From: Prolixibacteraceae bacterium
GTDB lineage: Bacteria; Bacteroidota; Bacteroidia; Bacteroidales; Prolixibacteraceae
DNA: 64,000 bases
Assembly (NCBI GenBank): GCA_019459525.1
Contig: JAIBEY010000072.1
Location: 1-64,000, forward strand
Direction of reading: 5' to 3'
The translations under genes and the position numbers were made by a program. This document shows, one piece after another, positions 56,565-64,000 of the stretch (the first letter of the stretch is position 1; each line of letters starts with the position of its first letter). Under the pieces are notes generated by a model. The model was not told where the DNA came from, did no database searches, and saw only the letters and a program-made list of their open reading frames with translations.

Positions 56565-57338
56565 ATGGACGATACTCCTGAAAATATTCAATCCTTCCTG
56601 AACCAGAAGGTTCTTTCGTTTAACCATACTTCGTTTATAGAAACCGATCCGATTCAGGTTCCGGCGCTTTTCACCACCAAAGAGAACATCGAGATTGCCG
56701 GATTTCTGGCGGCTACACTGGCCTGGGGACAACGGCCAACCATTATTCGCAATGCCAGGTGGCTGATTGCACACATGGGAAACAATCCCATCGAATTTCT
56801 TCAGCGTGAGACCGAAGATAATTGGATAGTTTTTACTGATTTTAAACACCGCACCTTTAATGGTACCGATTGCATTTATTTTCTGAAAGCCCTTCGGAAT
56901 ATTTACCAAAACCATGGCGGGTTGGAGCAGGTTTTTACTGAAGGATATTTGATTGATCGGACTGTTTTTAGTGCGCTGGTACATTTCCGGAAAATATTTT
57001 TTGAATTGGAGCATGAGCACCGCACCGAAAAACATGTTTCGGATGTTGAAAAAGGAGCGGCTGCCAAACGATTGAATATGTTTTTAAGGTGGATGGTCAG
57101 GACTGATGGGTCTGGCGTTGATTTTGGATTGTGGAAACGGATTCCGGCATCGGCATTGATGCTTCCGCTTGACGTGCATACCGGAAACGTTGCCCGGAAA
57201 TTGGGTCTGCTTACCCGAACCCAAAACGACTGGCGGGCTGTTGAGGAAATTACAGCCAGGCTTCGGGAATTTGACCCGATGGATCCGATTAAATACGATT
57301 TTGCGCTGTTTGGATTAGGCGTTTTTGAAAAATTCTAA
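56565..57338 (+). CDS. TIGR02757-family protein
   Basis: A 257-residue cytosolic protein of the TIGR02757 family, typical of Bacteroidota. Landmarks are IEIAGFLAATLAWGQRPTIIRNARWL (about 40-65), FKHRTFNGTD, AAAKRLNMFLRWMVRTDGSGVDFGLWKRI and LMLPLDVHTGNVARKLGLL followed by DPIKYDFALFGLGV. The helical layout and the D-x-H block resemble helix-hairpin-helix DNA glycosylase-like proteins. The function is not established. ATG 56565 is chosen; it begins 1 bp after the stop of the ABC ATPase gene, so the two are coupled. Confidence 0.88.
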   Translation: MDDTPENIQSFLNQKVLSFNHTSFIETDPIQVPALFTTKENIEIAGFLAATLAWGQRPTIIRNARWLIAHMGNNPIEFLQRETEDNWIVFTDFKHRTFNGTDCIYFLKALRNIYQNHGGLEQVFTEGYLIDRTVFSALVHFRKIFFELEHEHRTEKHVSDVEKGAAAKRLNMFLRWMVRTDGSGVDFGLWKRIPASALMLPLDVHTGNVARKLGLLTRTQNDWRAVEEITARLREFDPMDPIKYDFALFGLGVFEKF

Positions 57339-57345
57339 ACGGATT

Positions 57346-57804
57346 TCAGGAATTTATGAGATCGAGGTTTGCAGATTGGTGTTTTAGATTGCTTAACGTC
57401 TTCGATATAAAGGATTTTTCAGTTTCAGAAAAGTTCATCCAGTTCAGGCAATCTTCCAATTGAATAAAATATCCAATCTCCATATTCAAAAATTTTCCAA
57501 GTCCCTTGTATATTTTTAGCAGATATTCCTGATTGGGCGTACAGTAAAGAATTCCGACCATTACTTTGCTTTTTAAAATAAGAGTCTTTTTTAGGAATCT
57601 CACATAATCGTCAATATCCATCCTGAAAGCGATGGCGGAAGAGTTTCTAAAATCAAGTAAAACGTTAAATTCAGGGTTAAAATCCGGATCGATTGTAAAT
57701 GAATAAGTCTGTAGCATAACCTCCTTTAAACCGATATTACCCTGGTAATTACCAATGATCAGATTTAGTTCAGGCACTATTTTATACGAAGTAAATTTTT
57801 TCAT
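57346..57804 (-). CDS. Hypothetical protein, STAS/SpoIIAA-like
   Basis: A 152-residue cytosolic protein without signal peptide. The alternating pattern (LNLIIGNYQGNIGLKEVM, FNVLLDFRNSSAIAFRMDIDDYVRFL, VMVGILYCTPNQEYLLKIYKGL) suggests a beta-alpha-beta fold like STAS/SpoIIAA-like domains common in Bacteroidota. No catalytic motif is visible. It lies between convergent and co-directional neighbours and ends 7 bp from the TIGR02757 gene on the other strand. The fold is inferred; the function is unknown. Confidence 0.6.
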   Translation of the reverse strand: MKKFTSYKIVPELNLIIGNYQGNIGLKEVMLQTYSFTIDPDFNPEFNVLLDFRNSSAIAFRMDIDDYVRFLKKTLILKSKVMVGILYCTPNQEYLLKIYKGLGKFLNMEIGYFIQLEDCLNWMNFSETEKSFISKTLSNLKHQSANLDLINS

Positions 57805-57873
57805 CGCAACATCTGTTAATCCGACTGCAAATTATAATTTTTTGTTTAGTTCCCATTCTTTACAGGCTTTTTA

Positions 57874-60057
57874 TTAGTTAAACCAGTACGATAATTTGAC
57901 GACGAGGGCCCTGTTTCGTGAGTTCCAGGTGCCCGTGTAGTAATTGTCGGTGTAAACAATAAAAAAGTCGGAAACCGGCTTATACCTCCATTGAAATCTC
58001 AGGTTTATATTCATGTTGTCGATTTGCTCGTTGTATTGTACGAACGACGAAAAGAAAATTTTATCACTCAAAGTCAGGTCCAATTTGGGCCCAAATAACC
58101 AAAACCTCGCACGGTTAAACGGGGCCGGAAGATTAATGTCATTGTAAGAAAAATTGACCGACATATTTACAAATGGTTGATAGCGATAGGTTATTTTGCC
58201 TTCCACCAAACTGATGTTTCCACTGTAGAATCCTCCTTTGGCCACCGTCGCCGAGTAATTAAGCATCGTTCGGGTGTCAGAAATAAAATCAATAAAACCG
58301 ATGTTTGTTGAATACTCGGTTCCTTGTTTTAAAACCGTTTGGCTGATATGTGTCGGGTCAAAGTCCTTGTCGAGACGGATATAAAAATCTTTAATACCTG
58401 CATCGAGGATTGTCCGGTTGCTAAATTCAAATTTGTACATCAGCATCATTTCATGGTCCATCTGGTTGTACCCGCTATCAAAAAAATAGTCGGCTTCAGC
58501 AACAATACCATGGCTTACCACCTTTTTGTTGGGTATCCACAATAAGCTGAACTCGGGATTTAACAGGTTATACCCGGTCCGGCGAACGTATCCCGTTTCG
58601 GCAATGTAATTCTGACCAACACTGGCTTGTGCCATTGATGCATGAATTCGTCGGGTGTTGTAGGTCAGCGATGCTCCCTGTGCGTACTGCTTTCCCGGAT
58701 TTTCGGGACTGAAAGACCGATGATAAAACAATTTTCCACTCCAGGCATTGTTGCTGCTTGCCAGATTGTAGTCGATGCCAGCTATCCGGTTGAAATTTTG
58801 TTTCAGGGGTTCATTCATGTATTCCTTGTTGATCAGGATCATCCCGATATTCGACCGTGAAAATAGCTGGCGTTGTAGCGAAACAACCATGAAGTTACGC
58901 GACAACTGTTCGGTAGTTTTTTCGGTTTGCATATCGAGAATCCCCAGACGCCAATTGTTGCCGAGCTTGCCACTTAGGCGCGTGCCAGCTAAGACGGGGG
59001 CATCCAACCCAATCCGCCGCGAAAAGAAGGGGGTAATGGAACTGAATCCGTAATTGGAAAAAAGATCGCTGTTTTCGAGAAAAAATTGTCGTTTCTCCGG
59101 AAAGAATAATTCGAACCGATCCAGGTTTGTCACTTGTTGATCGACTTCGGCCTGCGAAAAGTCGGGGTTGTACGTCAGGTCCAGATTCATGGAAGTGGTG
59201 ATTCCGAGTTTGGCATCGAATCCGAAATCTTTACGGTAGGTGGTATTTGTTCCGGCTTCAAAGTTTGTTGCAGCGCTCCCGAAAATATAAGGAATGACAG
59301 AAAACATCATTTTCGATTTTGGAAGCGGTTCTTCCCATTTTAACACGCCGGTGTATGCCAGGCTCGCTGTTGCAAACTGACGAGGCACCGGTGCCCATGC
59401 CGATTTTTCGTTGGTTTTCAGATCGAGCCGGCTAAAATTAACATACCATTTGTCGGTGCCCGATTTAAAACGGACTGAACGAAACGGAATACGCATTTCG
59501 GTTACCCAACGATCGGGATATTGTGTTGTTTTGGAGTCCCATTTACAATCCCAGTTTAGGTTTACCGCGCCACCATTCGATTGGGTGCCGTCCCATTTTG
59601 CTCCAGAAACCGATGCCCCAAACGAAAAACCGTTGGTTTGGTCGAGAAACGTGTCGAAGAAGGCCAGAAAGTTGTCGTTATTTCCAAATATAAAATCGCG
59701 CCGGAAAGATTCCATGATGCGTTTCCCCGGAATGGTGTCGAAAAAGGTAATTCCCAGATAAAAGGCTTTGTTGTCGTATGTCATCACTACTTCCGACTGC
59801 GACTTTGCCAAACCGGAATCAACTGGCAGAACCAGCCTGAAATTATTGGCTTTTTCTGCTTTTTCCCAATCAGCTTCATTGATTAATCCATCGATTTTGA
59901 TTGGAGCGGTAGCCTTTTTTACATTCAGGATTACATTTTCATTGTTTTTATGAACGACAGAATCCTGTTGCAATTTTTTTATAGTTGGGAATTTTCTTGC
60001 TGAAGAATAGGAACCCATGTTTAGGAACACAAATAGAGCCAGTAGGAGCAATCTCAT
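57874..60057 (-). CDS. DUF5916 outer-membrane protein with CBM9-like N-terminus
   Basis: A 727-residue exported protein with a signal peptide (MRLLLLALFVFLNMGSYSSA). Residues about 45-210 form a carbohydrate-binding-family-9-like domain (KIDGLINEADWEKAEKANNF, VVMTYDNKAFYLGITFFD, WVTEMRIPFRSVRFK). Residues about 235-727 are DUF5916, a predicted outer-membrane beta-barrel (FPEKRQFFLENSDLFSNYG, FFSRRIG, alternating strands to a C-terminal LVVKLSYWFN ending in an aromatic residue). The role in the envelope is unknown; some members sit next to peptidases or glycosidases. Confidence 0.9.
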   Translation of the reverse strand: MRLLLLALFVFLNMGSYSSARKFPTIKKLQQDSVVHKNNENVILNVKKATAPIKIDGLINEADWEKAEKANNFRLVLPVDSGLAKSQSEVVMTYDNKAFYLGITFFDTIPGKRIMESFRRDFIFGNNDNFLAFFDTFLDQTNGFSFGASVSGAKWDGTQSNGGAVNLNWDCKWDSKTTQYPDRWVTEMRIPFRSVRFKSGTDKWYVNFSRLDLKTNEKSAWAPVPRQFATASLAYTGVLKWEEPLPKSKMMFSVIPYIFGSAATNFEAGTNTTYRKDFGFDAKLGITTSMNLDLTYNPDFSQAEVDQQVTNLDRFELFFPEKRQFFLENSDLFSNYGFSSITPFFSRRIGLDAPVLAGTRLSGKLGNNWRLGILDMQTEKTTEQLSRNFMVVSLQRQLFSRSNIGMILINKEYMNEPLKQNFNRIAGIDYNLASSNNAWSGKLFYHRSFSPENPGKQYAQGASLTYNTRRIHASMAQASVGQNYIAETGYVRRTGYNLLNPEFSLLWIPNKKVVSHGIVAEADYFFDSGYNQMDHEMMLMYKFEFSNRTILDAGIKDFYIRLDKDFDPTHISQTVLKQGTEYSTNIGFIDFISDTRTMLNYSATVAKGGFYSGNISLVEGKITYRYQPFVNMSVNFSYNDINLPAPFNRARFWLFGPKLDLTLSDKIFFSSFVQYNEQIDNMNINLRFQWRYKPVSDFFIVYTDNYYTGTWNSRNRALVVKLSYWFN

Positions 60058-60359
60058 AGCGCGGGTTTAGGTTTTGTTGGGTTTAGGCTGTCAAAAATAC
60101 AAAAACACTTCATTCAGGCGCCCGACAAATAAAAAAGAATTGTGGATGGCAGAACAAATAATTGCTGTGCGTTTTTGTTGACATTCTGGTTTCTATGGAA
60201 ATGTGTCGGTAACTTCAGTTTTGTTGTTATCTAGTGTCGTGTTAACAATGGATTGACGGTTTAGACTCCTTTGTCGTACCTCCTCGGAGTGACGTCACTG
60301 CGAAGACGAGGAACGAGGATGAAGCAGTCTCAAACAGAAATATGAGCCTTAACACAACA
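60058..60359. other. Intergenic region with dispersed-repeat-like palindrome
   Basis: About 300 bp without a gene. The part 60259-60335 is a palindromic repeat-like sequence described separately. The rest shows nothing recognisable apart from the upstream region of the DUF5916 gene. Confidence 0.5.
60259..60335. repeat. Palindromic dispersed-repeat-like sequence
   Basis: The segment begins TTTAGACTCC and ends GCAGTCTCAAA (imperfect inverted ends) around a central TGACGTCA palindrome, with GTACCTCCTCGG and CGAGGAACGAGGA between. This layout resembles the small palindromic elements scattered in many bacterial genomes. Only one copy lies in this window, so repetitiveness is not shown here. Confidence 0.45.
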
Positions 60360-61826
60360 TTAGTTGGTTTTTACCTCGGGTTGAAAGGTGAAAATCTCAG
60401 AAGAAACTCTGGATTGGTTAAGAATGCGAATCATTTTCGCTACCAATTCCGGATGTTGGCTGGCTATATTTCTTTCTTCGCCGACATCTGAATTCAGGTC
60501 GTATAACTCGGTCGTTGCCTGGTCTGGGGTCAGAGCCTGGTAGCGAACCAGTTTCCAGTTTCCCATCCGAAGGGCCTGCCTGCCTTTCAGTTCGTGAAAT
60601 TCCCAATATAACGTTTCGTGTTGCATTTGTTTTCCTTGTCCGGTCAAACTGGGCAAAAACGAAATTCCATCCAGGTTTTCGGGAACCGAAATGCCAGCAA
60701 TGTCGGCAACCGTTGGCATCACATCCCAAAAAGCCGAAACATGATTGGTGGTGGAGCCTGGTTTAATTTTTCCGGGCCAGCAGGCAATCATGGGTACACG
60801 AATTCCTCCTTCGTACAAATCCCGCTTGTATCCTTTTAAAACACCATTGCTGTCAAAATAGTCAGGATCTGCACCTCCTTCCAAATGAGGTCCGTTGTCA
60901 GACGAAAAAATGATAATTGTATTTTTATCCAGCCCCAATTCTTTCAGCTTAGCCACTACTTCGCCTACCTGCTTGTCGAGCAAAGTAACCATTGCTGCAA
61001 AAGCGGCATGCGTTTCATTCTGCGATCCATATCCTCCGGTTCTGAAATTCGCTGAGCCGGGTTCAGTTCCCCTATAAGGTTTTTCAGGCAATAATTTCCC
61101 CCTGAATTCCTGTATATTTTCATCCGGAATAAGTAATTCGGCGTGAGGAATGACATTCGGATAAAACAAGAAAAAAGGCTTCCCTGTCTTTGCCGGATTT
61201 TGCTTTTCGATAAATTGAAGGGCCCTGTCGTGAATGAGTTGCGGGGCATATTCGTTGAACTGATTTCCTGAATTTCCTTTCAGGGAGACTTTGGTGTGAT
61301 TGTCCCATAAATAGGCAGGATAATAGTTGTGAGCTAAACTCTGGCAGTTGTATCCATAAAACTCATCAAATCCCTGTTTATTCGGGTCGCCTTCGGTACC
61401 AATAAAGCCGAGTCCCCATTTCCCGAAAGCGCCGGTGTAGTATCCGGCTTGTTTTAGCATTTCGGCCATGGTAAACGTATTTGCCGGAATCGGATACTGG
61501 CCTTCGGGTTCCCATGACTTATTCCCGCGAATGGGCGTATGTCCGGTAGTTAAGCCCGTTAAAAGTGACGAGCGTGAGGGAGCACAAACGGTACATCCTG
61601 CATAGTGCTGCGTGAAAAGCATCCCTTCTTTGGCCAAACGGTCGATGTTGGGAGTCTTAAATCTTTTCTGGCCGTAACAGCTTAAATCTCCGTAGCCCAG
61701 ATCGTCGGCCAGGATATATATAATGTTGGGTTTTTGATCCGCACTTGTTTGTACCCGGGCCGCACTTCCGGCAGAGAAAACCGACAGGACTGCCGCTCCG
61801 GCTAAAAAGGGTTTAGTTGTTTTCAT
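60360..61826 (-). CDS. Arylsulfatase-type sulfatase (FGly Cys type)
   Basis: A 488-residue exported sulfatase. The start at MKTTKPFLAGAAVLSVFSAG (61826) gives a proper signal peptide; a longer frame would overlap the upstream gene. The metal site is PNIIYILADDLGYGDLSCYG, the formylglycine motif CAPSR at Cys 81, followed by SSLLTGLTTGHTPIRGN. KPFFLFYPNVIPHAE and NTIIIFSSDNGPHLEGGAD complete the active site, and YDLNSDVGEERNIASQHPE ends the C-terminal subdomain. It lies 13 bp downstream of the sugar porter gene, so desulfation and uptake are probably linked. Confidence 0.93.
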   Translation of the reverse strand: MKTTKPFLAGAAVLSVFSAGSAARVQTSADQKPNIIYILADDLGYGDLSCYGQKRFKTPNIDRLAKEGMLFTQHYAGCTVCAPSRSSLLTGLTTGHTPIRGNKSWEPEGQYPIPANTFTMAEMLKQAGYYTGAFGKWGLGFIGTEGDPNKQGFDEFYGYNCQSLAHNYYPAYLWDNHTKVSLKGNSGNQFNEYAPQLIHDRALQFIEKQNPAKTGKPFFLFYPNVIPHAELLIPDENIQEFRGKLLPEKPYRGTEPGSANFRTGGYGSQNETHAAFAAMVTLLDKQVGEVVAKLKELGLDKNTIIIFSSDNGPHLEGGADPDYFDSNGVLKGYKRDLYEGGIRVPMIACWPGKIKPGSTTNHVSAFWDVMPTVADIAGISVPENLDGISFLPSLTGQGKQMQHETLYWEFHELKGRQALRMGNWKLVRYQALTPDQATTELYDLNSDVGEERNIASQHPELVAKMIRILNQSRVSSEIFTFQPEVKTN

Positions 61827-61839
61827 CCGTATAGGTTTT

Positions 61840-63165
61840 CTATTTAAGTATTTCTTTCTGAAGTGCTTCCAGTGATTTTCCTTTGGTTTCAACATACATA
61901 AATTTCACTACAAAAAACTGAAGAAGCATCATGGCTGCAAAAAACAGGAACGGATATCCTCCTGATTTTTCGGCCATTACCGGAAATACCCACGAAACAA
62001 TGGCGGCCATAATCCAGTGCGTAAAACTTCCTAACGCCTGTCCTTTTGATCGCACACTGTTCGGAAAAACTTCACTGATATACACCCAAATTACTGCTCC
62101 CTGCGAAAACCCAAAGAAAGCAATATAACTGATTAGCAGCCATACCAACAAATGCTGATGACTGTTGGTGAAAAAGATGAATGCCACCCCGGTTAGCGAA
62201 ACCGCGGTACCAATTGACCCGATGAGCAGCAATATTTTTCGGCCAACTTTATCGATGATTGACATAGCCAGCATGGTAAACAGGAGGTTGGTGGCGCCAA
62301 TAGCCACACTTTGCAAGTCGCCCGATACCTTGCTGAATCCGGCCTGGGCAAAAATGTCGTTGAGGTAATAAAGCAATCCGTTAATTCCGGTAAACTGGTT
62401 GAATACGGCTATTGAAACCGCCAGAAAGATCGGATACCGGAATTTTTTGCTGAAAAGTACTTCTTTGCCATTTCTTTTTTCTGATTCGATGGATTCCAGG
62501 ATTTCAGAAATTTCTTTCTCTACAAATTCCTCTCCGGTAGAATGGAGTACTGCCCTTGCCTCATCAATCAGCCCCATTTTGATCAACCAACGCGGGCTGC
62601 GTGGAATAAAGAAAAGGGTGACGAAGAACAACACCGACGGAATAGCCATCACTCCCAGTTTCCACCGCCATTCCACCTCGCCCAAGCCAAAGAGGCCAAC
62701 AATGTAGTTCGAGAAGTATGCGATCAGGATTCCGAGCACCACATTAAACTGAAACATCCCAACCAGTCTTCCACGGTATTTGGCCGGAGCTATTTCAGCA
62801 ATATACATAGGCCCAACTACCGAAACCCCACCCACGGCAATTCCTCCAAGGAAACGGAAAAAGAGCAGCGAAATCCAACTGAAAGAGAATGCACAGCCGA
62901 GAGCGGAGATGGCGTAAAATACGGCCAGAAAAAATAATATCCGCCTCCGGCCGTACAAATCGGCAGGTTTGCCAACCACCATTGTGCCGATGATTGTACC
63001 GATGAGGGCAATGGAAACGGTAAACCCGAGCCAAAATTTGTCAAGGTTGAACAGCTTTTCGAGCGCAGAAGTGGCCCCAGCTATAACAGCGGTGTCGAAT
63101 CCAAACAAAAAACCACCCAGAGCAGCAGTAAGGGTAATAAAAATTAACCGGTTATTTAATTTCAT
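61840..63165 (-). CDS. Sugar porter, MFS
   Basis: A 441-residue inner-membrane symporter with 12 helices. The sugar porter signatures are GGFLFGFDTAVIAG (helix 1), DLYGRRRILF, RFLGGIAVGGVSVVGPMYIAEIAPAKYRGRLVG and FIPRSPRWLIKMG (helix 6 end). The second half has FNQFTGINGLLYYLNDIF and WVYISEVFPNSVRSKGQALGS. The likely substrate is a monosaccharide such as a hexose, pentose or desulfated sugar. It is the first gene of a two-gene operon with the sulfatase. Confidence 0.93.
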   Translation of the reverse strand: MKLNNRLIFITLTAALGGFLFGFDTAVIAGATSALEKLFNLDKFWLGFTVSIALIGTIIGTMVVGKPADLYGRRRILFFLAVFYAISALGCAFSFSWISLLFFRFLGGIAVGGVSVVGPMYIAEIAPAKYRGRLVGMFQFNVVLGILIAYFSNYIVGLFGLGEVEWRWKLGVMAIPSVLFFVTLFFIPRSPRWLIKMGLIDEARAVLHSTGEEFVEKEISEILESIESEKRNGKEVLFSKKFRYPIFLAVSIAVFNQFTGINGLLYYLNDIFAQAGFSKVSGDLQSVAIGATNLLFTMLAMSIIDKVGRKILLLIGSIGTAVSLTGVAFIFFTNSHQHLLVWLLISYIAFFGFSQGAVIWVYISEVFPNSVRSKGQALGSFTHWIMAAIVSWVFPVMAEKSGGYPFLFFAAMMLLQFFVVKFMYVETKGKSLEALQKEILK

Positions 63166-63585
63166 GAGTTTATAATTAGTTTTTAGTTAGTGTCAATCTC
63201 CAAATTTAATTAAATAAAGATCATCCGGAAGTTTGTTTTCCGCAATTTGACCGGCCTGCTTTTATAGAATTGGCTTGTTTTTGTTAAAATAAGTTAAAAA
63301 CAGGGTGCTTCTCTTAAAATGCCCAAATAGGGGTAAGGGTGTTTCTTTTCTGAACTGTTATATAATCGTATTGCGGAATTTTTTTTCATAAGTTTGTTTT
63401 GGTTTTTGACTTAGACTTTTGGTCTGACAAAAAACTTTAAAGGGCGTGGGGTGAGATCCGATGCCCTTTTTAATTTTCAATCTTTTCTTTCCCAAATAAA
63501 TTTTAGGCAACGAACTACTTATATTTGTATGGTTAACAATTGAAGCACTGTTTACATTTAATTTACACCATAACAAAACTAAATT
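63166..63585. promoter_or_regulatory. Divergent promoter region, sugar porter / glmM
   Basis: About 420 bp. A plus-strand TATATTTG (63520-63527) is a good -7 element for glmM, 59 bp before its ATG. No clear TTTG is found at -33. The rest is AT-rich and without a credible gene; a 72-residue minus-strand frame at 63358-63576 has no coding character. Confidence 0.5.
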
Positions 63586-64000
63586 ATGACATTAATTAAG
63601 TCAATATCAGGAATTAGAGGTACCATTGGCGGCAAACCCGGCGAAGGGTTAAGCCCGCTTGATGTGGTAAAATATACAGCAGCTTATGCCGAATGGGCAA
63701 AACAGCAGCATCCGGGACAAACAATTACCGTTGTAGTGGGGCGTGATGCCCGTATTTCTGGTCCCATGGTTCAGTCGCTGGTGGTGGCAACACTTTCAGG
63801 AATGGGATGTATGGTAGTCGATTTGGGGATGGCAACAACCCCAACTACCGAGATAGCTGTAAAAGAAGAAAATGCCCAGGGTGGAATAATTCTCACTGCG
63901 AGTCACAATCCAAAACAGTGGAATGCCTTGAAACTGCTCAATCAAAACGGCGAATTTTTAAATGCTGCTGAAGGTGCTTTGGTGCTTGAAATTGCTGAAA
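63586..64000 (+). CDS. glmM: Phosphoglucosamine mutase (5' part, cut by window end)
   Basis: The first 138 codons read MTLIKSISGIRGTIGGKPGE, GRDARISGPMVQSL and the active-site block ILTASHNPKQWNALKLL, whose Ser (about 108) carries the phosphate. This is the N-terminal domain of the alpha-D-phosphohexomutase family; the opening and the G-I-R-G-T motif best fit GlmM, which makes glucosamine-1-phosphate for peptidoglycan and LPS. A phosphomannomutase/phosphoglucomutase assignment cannot be fully excluded without the C-terminal substrate loop. Confidence 0.9.
   Translation, partial: MTLIKSISGIRGTIGGKPGEGLSPLDVVKYTAAYAEWAKQQHPGQTITVVVGRDARISGPMVQSLVVATLSGMGCMVVDLGMATTPTTEIAVKEENAQGGIILTASHNPKQWNALKLLNQNGEFLNAAEGALVLEIAE

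Noticed and set aside
63358-63576. 72-codon minus-strand frame before glmM
   Set aside because: It spans the glmM promoter and leader, is rich in Lys/Ser without any motif, and ends in non-coding AT-rich sequence.

Overview
This window comes from a member of the Bacteroidota, most likely the Marinilabiliales/Prolixibacteraceae side of Bacteroidales. The evidence is a SusC/SusD pair under ECF sigma/FecR control, a T9SS type A sorting tail on a CotH protein, TTTG/TAnnTTTG-type promoters, a tRNA gene without encoded CCA, and a eukaryote-like GlgB in a Bacteroidota glycogen cluster. The genus cannot be fixed from sequence reading alone.

Layout. Positions 1-4450 are a gene graveyard: an RDD-protein piece, a broken IS91-type transposase with its partner tyrosine recombinase, a receiver-domain tail, a GalM piece and the C-terminal half of a GH92 mannosidase with two nonsense codons. 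Positions 4635-14572 (all minus strand) form a polysaccharide utilisation locus read in the order ECF sigma, FecR, SusC, SusD, GH2 hydrolase. The GH92 and GalM remains lie at its downstream edge, so the locus has probably been eroded. Positions 14679-15985 are the remains of an integrative element: a truncated integrase, a YoeB/YefM-type toxin-antitoxin pair with a frameshifted toxin, and a tRNA 3'-end-like sequence just before an intact tRNA-Gly(GCC).

Positions 16247-21650 are core genes (aminotransferase, alanine dehydrogenase, valS). Directly after valS is an apparently AT-rich three-gene cassette (sce7726-family nuclease-like protein, Beta family protein, RES-domain NAD+ phosphorylase-like protein). 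It is bounded by two 120-bp copies of the valS 3' end that match at 106 of 120 positions. The copy upstream is the end of intact valS; the copy downstream is an orphan beginning inside the stop codon of the RES gene. This is the most striking structure in the window and looks like a gene-restoring insertion of a defence- or toxin-type module.

Positions 24933-39837 hold a YncE/phosphoesterase fusion, a small lipoprotein, a dihydroorotate-dehydrogenase-like protein, a membrane pyrophosphatase, an EamA transporter and a glycogen cluster (GlgP, GT4/5 glycosyltransferase, GSCFA protein, GlgB). Next come a MITE/REP-like palindrome cluster, a CotH protein and a sulfatase. Positions 43636-57338 are mostly housekeeping: serS, rpmA/rplU, a bifunctional nuclease, a nucleoside transporter, thyA/folA, ppa, mdh, secDF, tatA, a LolD-like ATPase and a TIGR02757 protein. 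Positions 57346-63165 hold a hypothetical protein, a DUF5916 outer-membrane protein and a sulfatase/sugar-porter pair. The window ends inside glmM.
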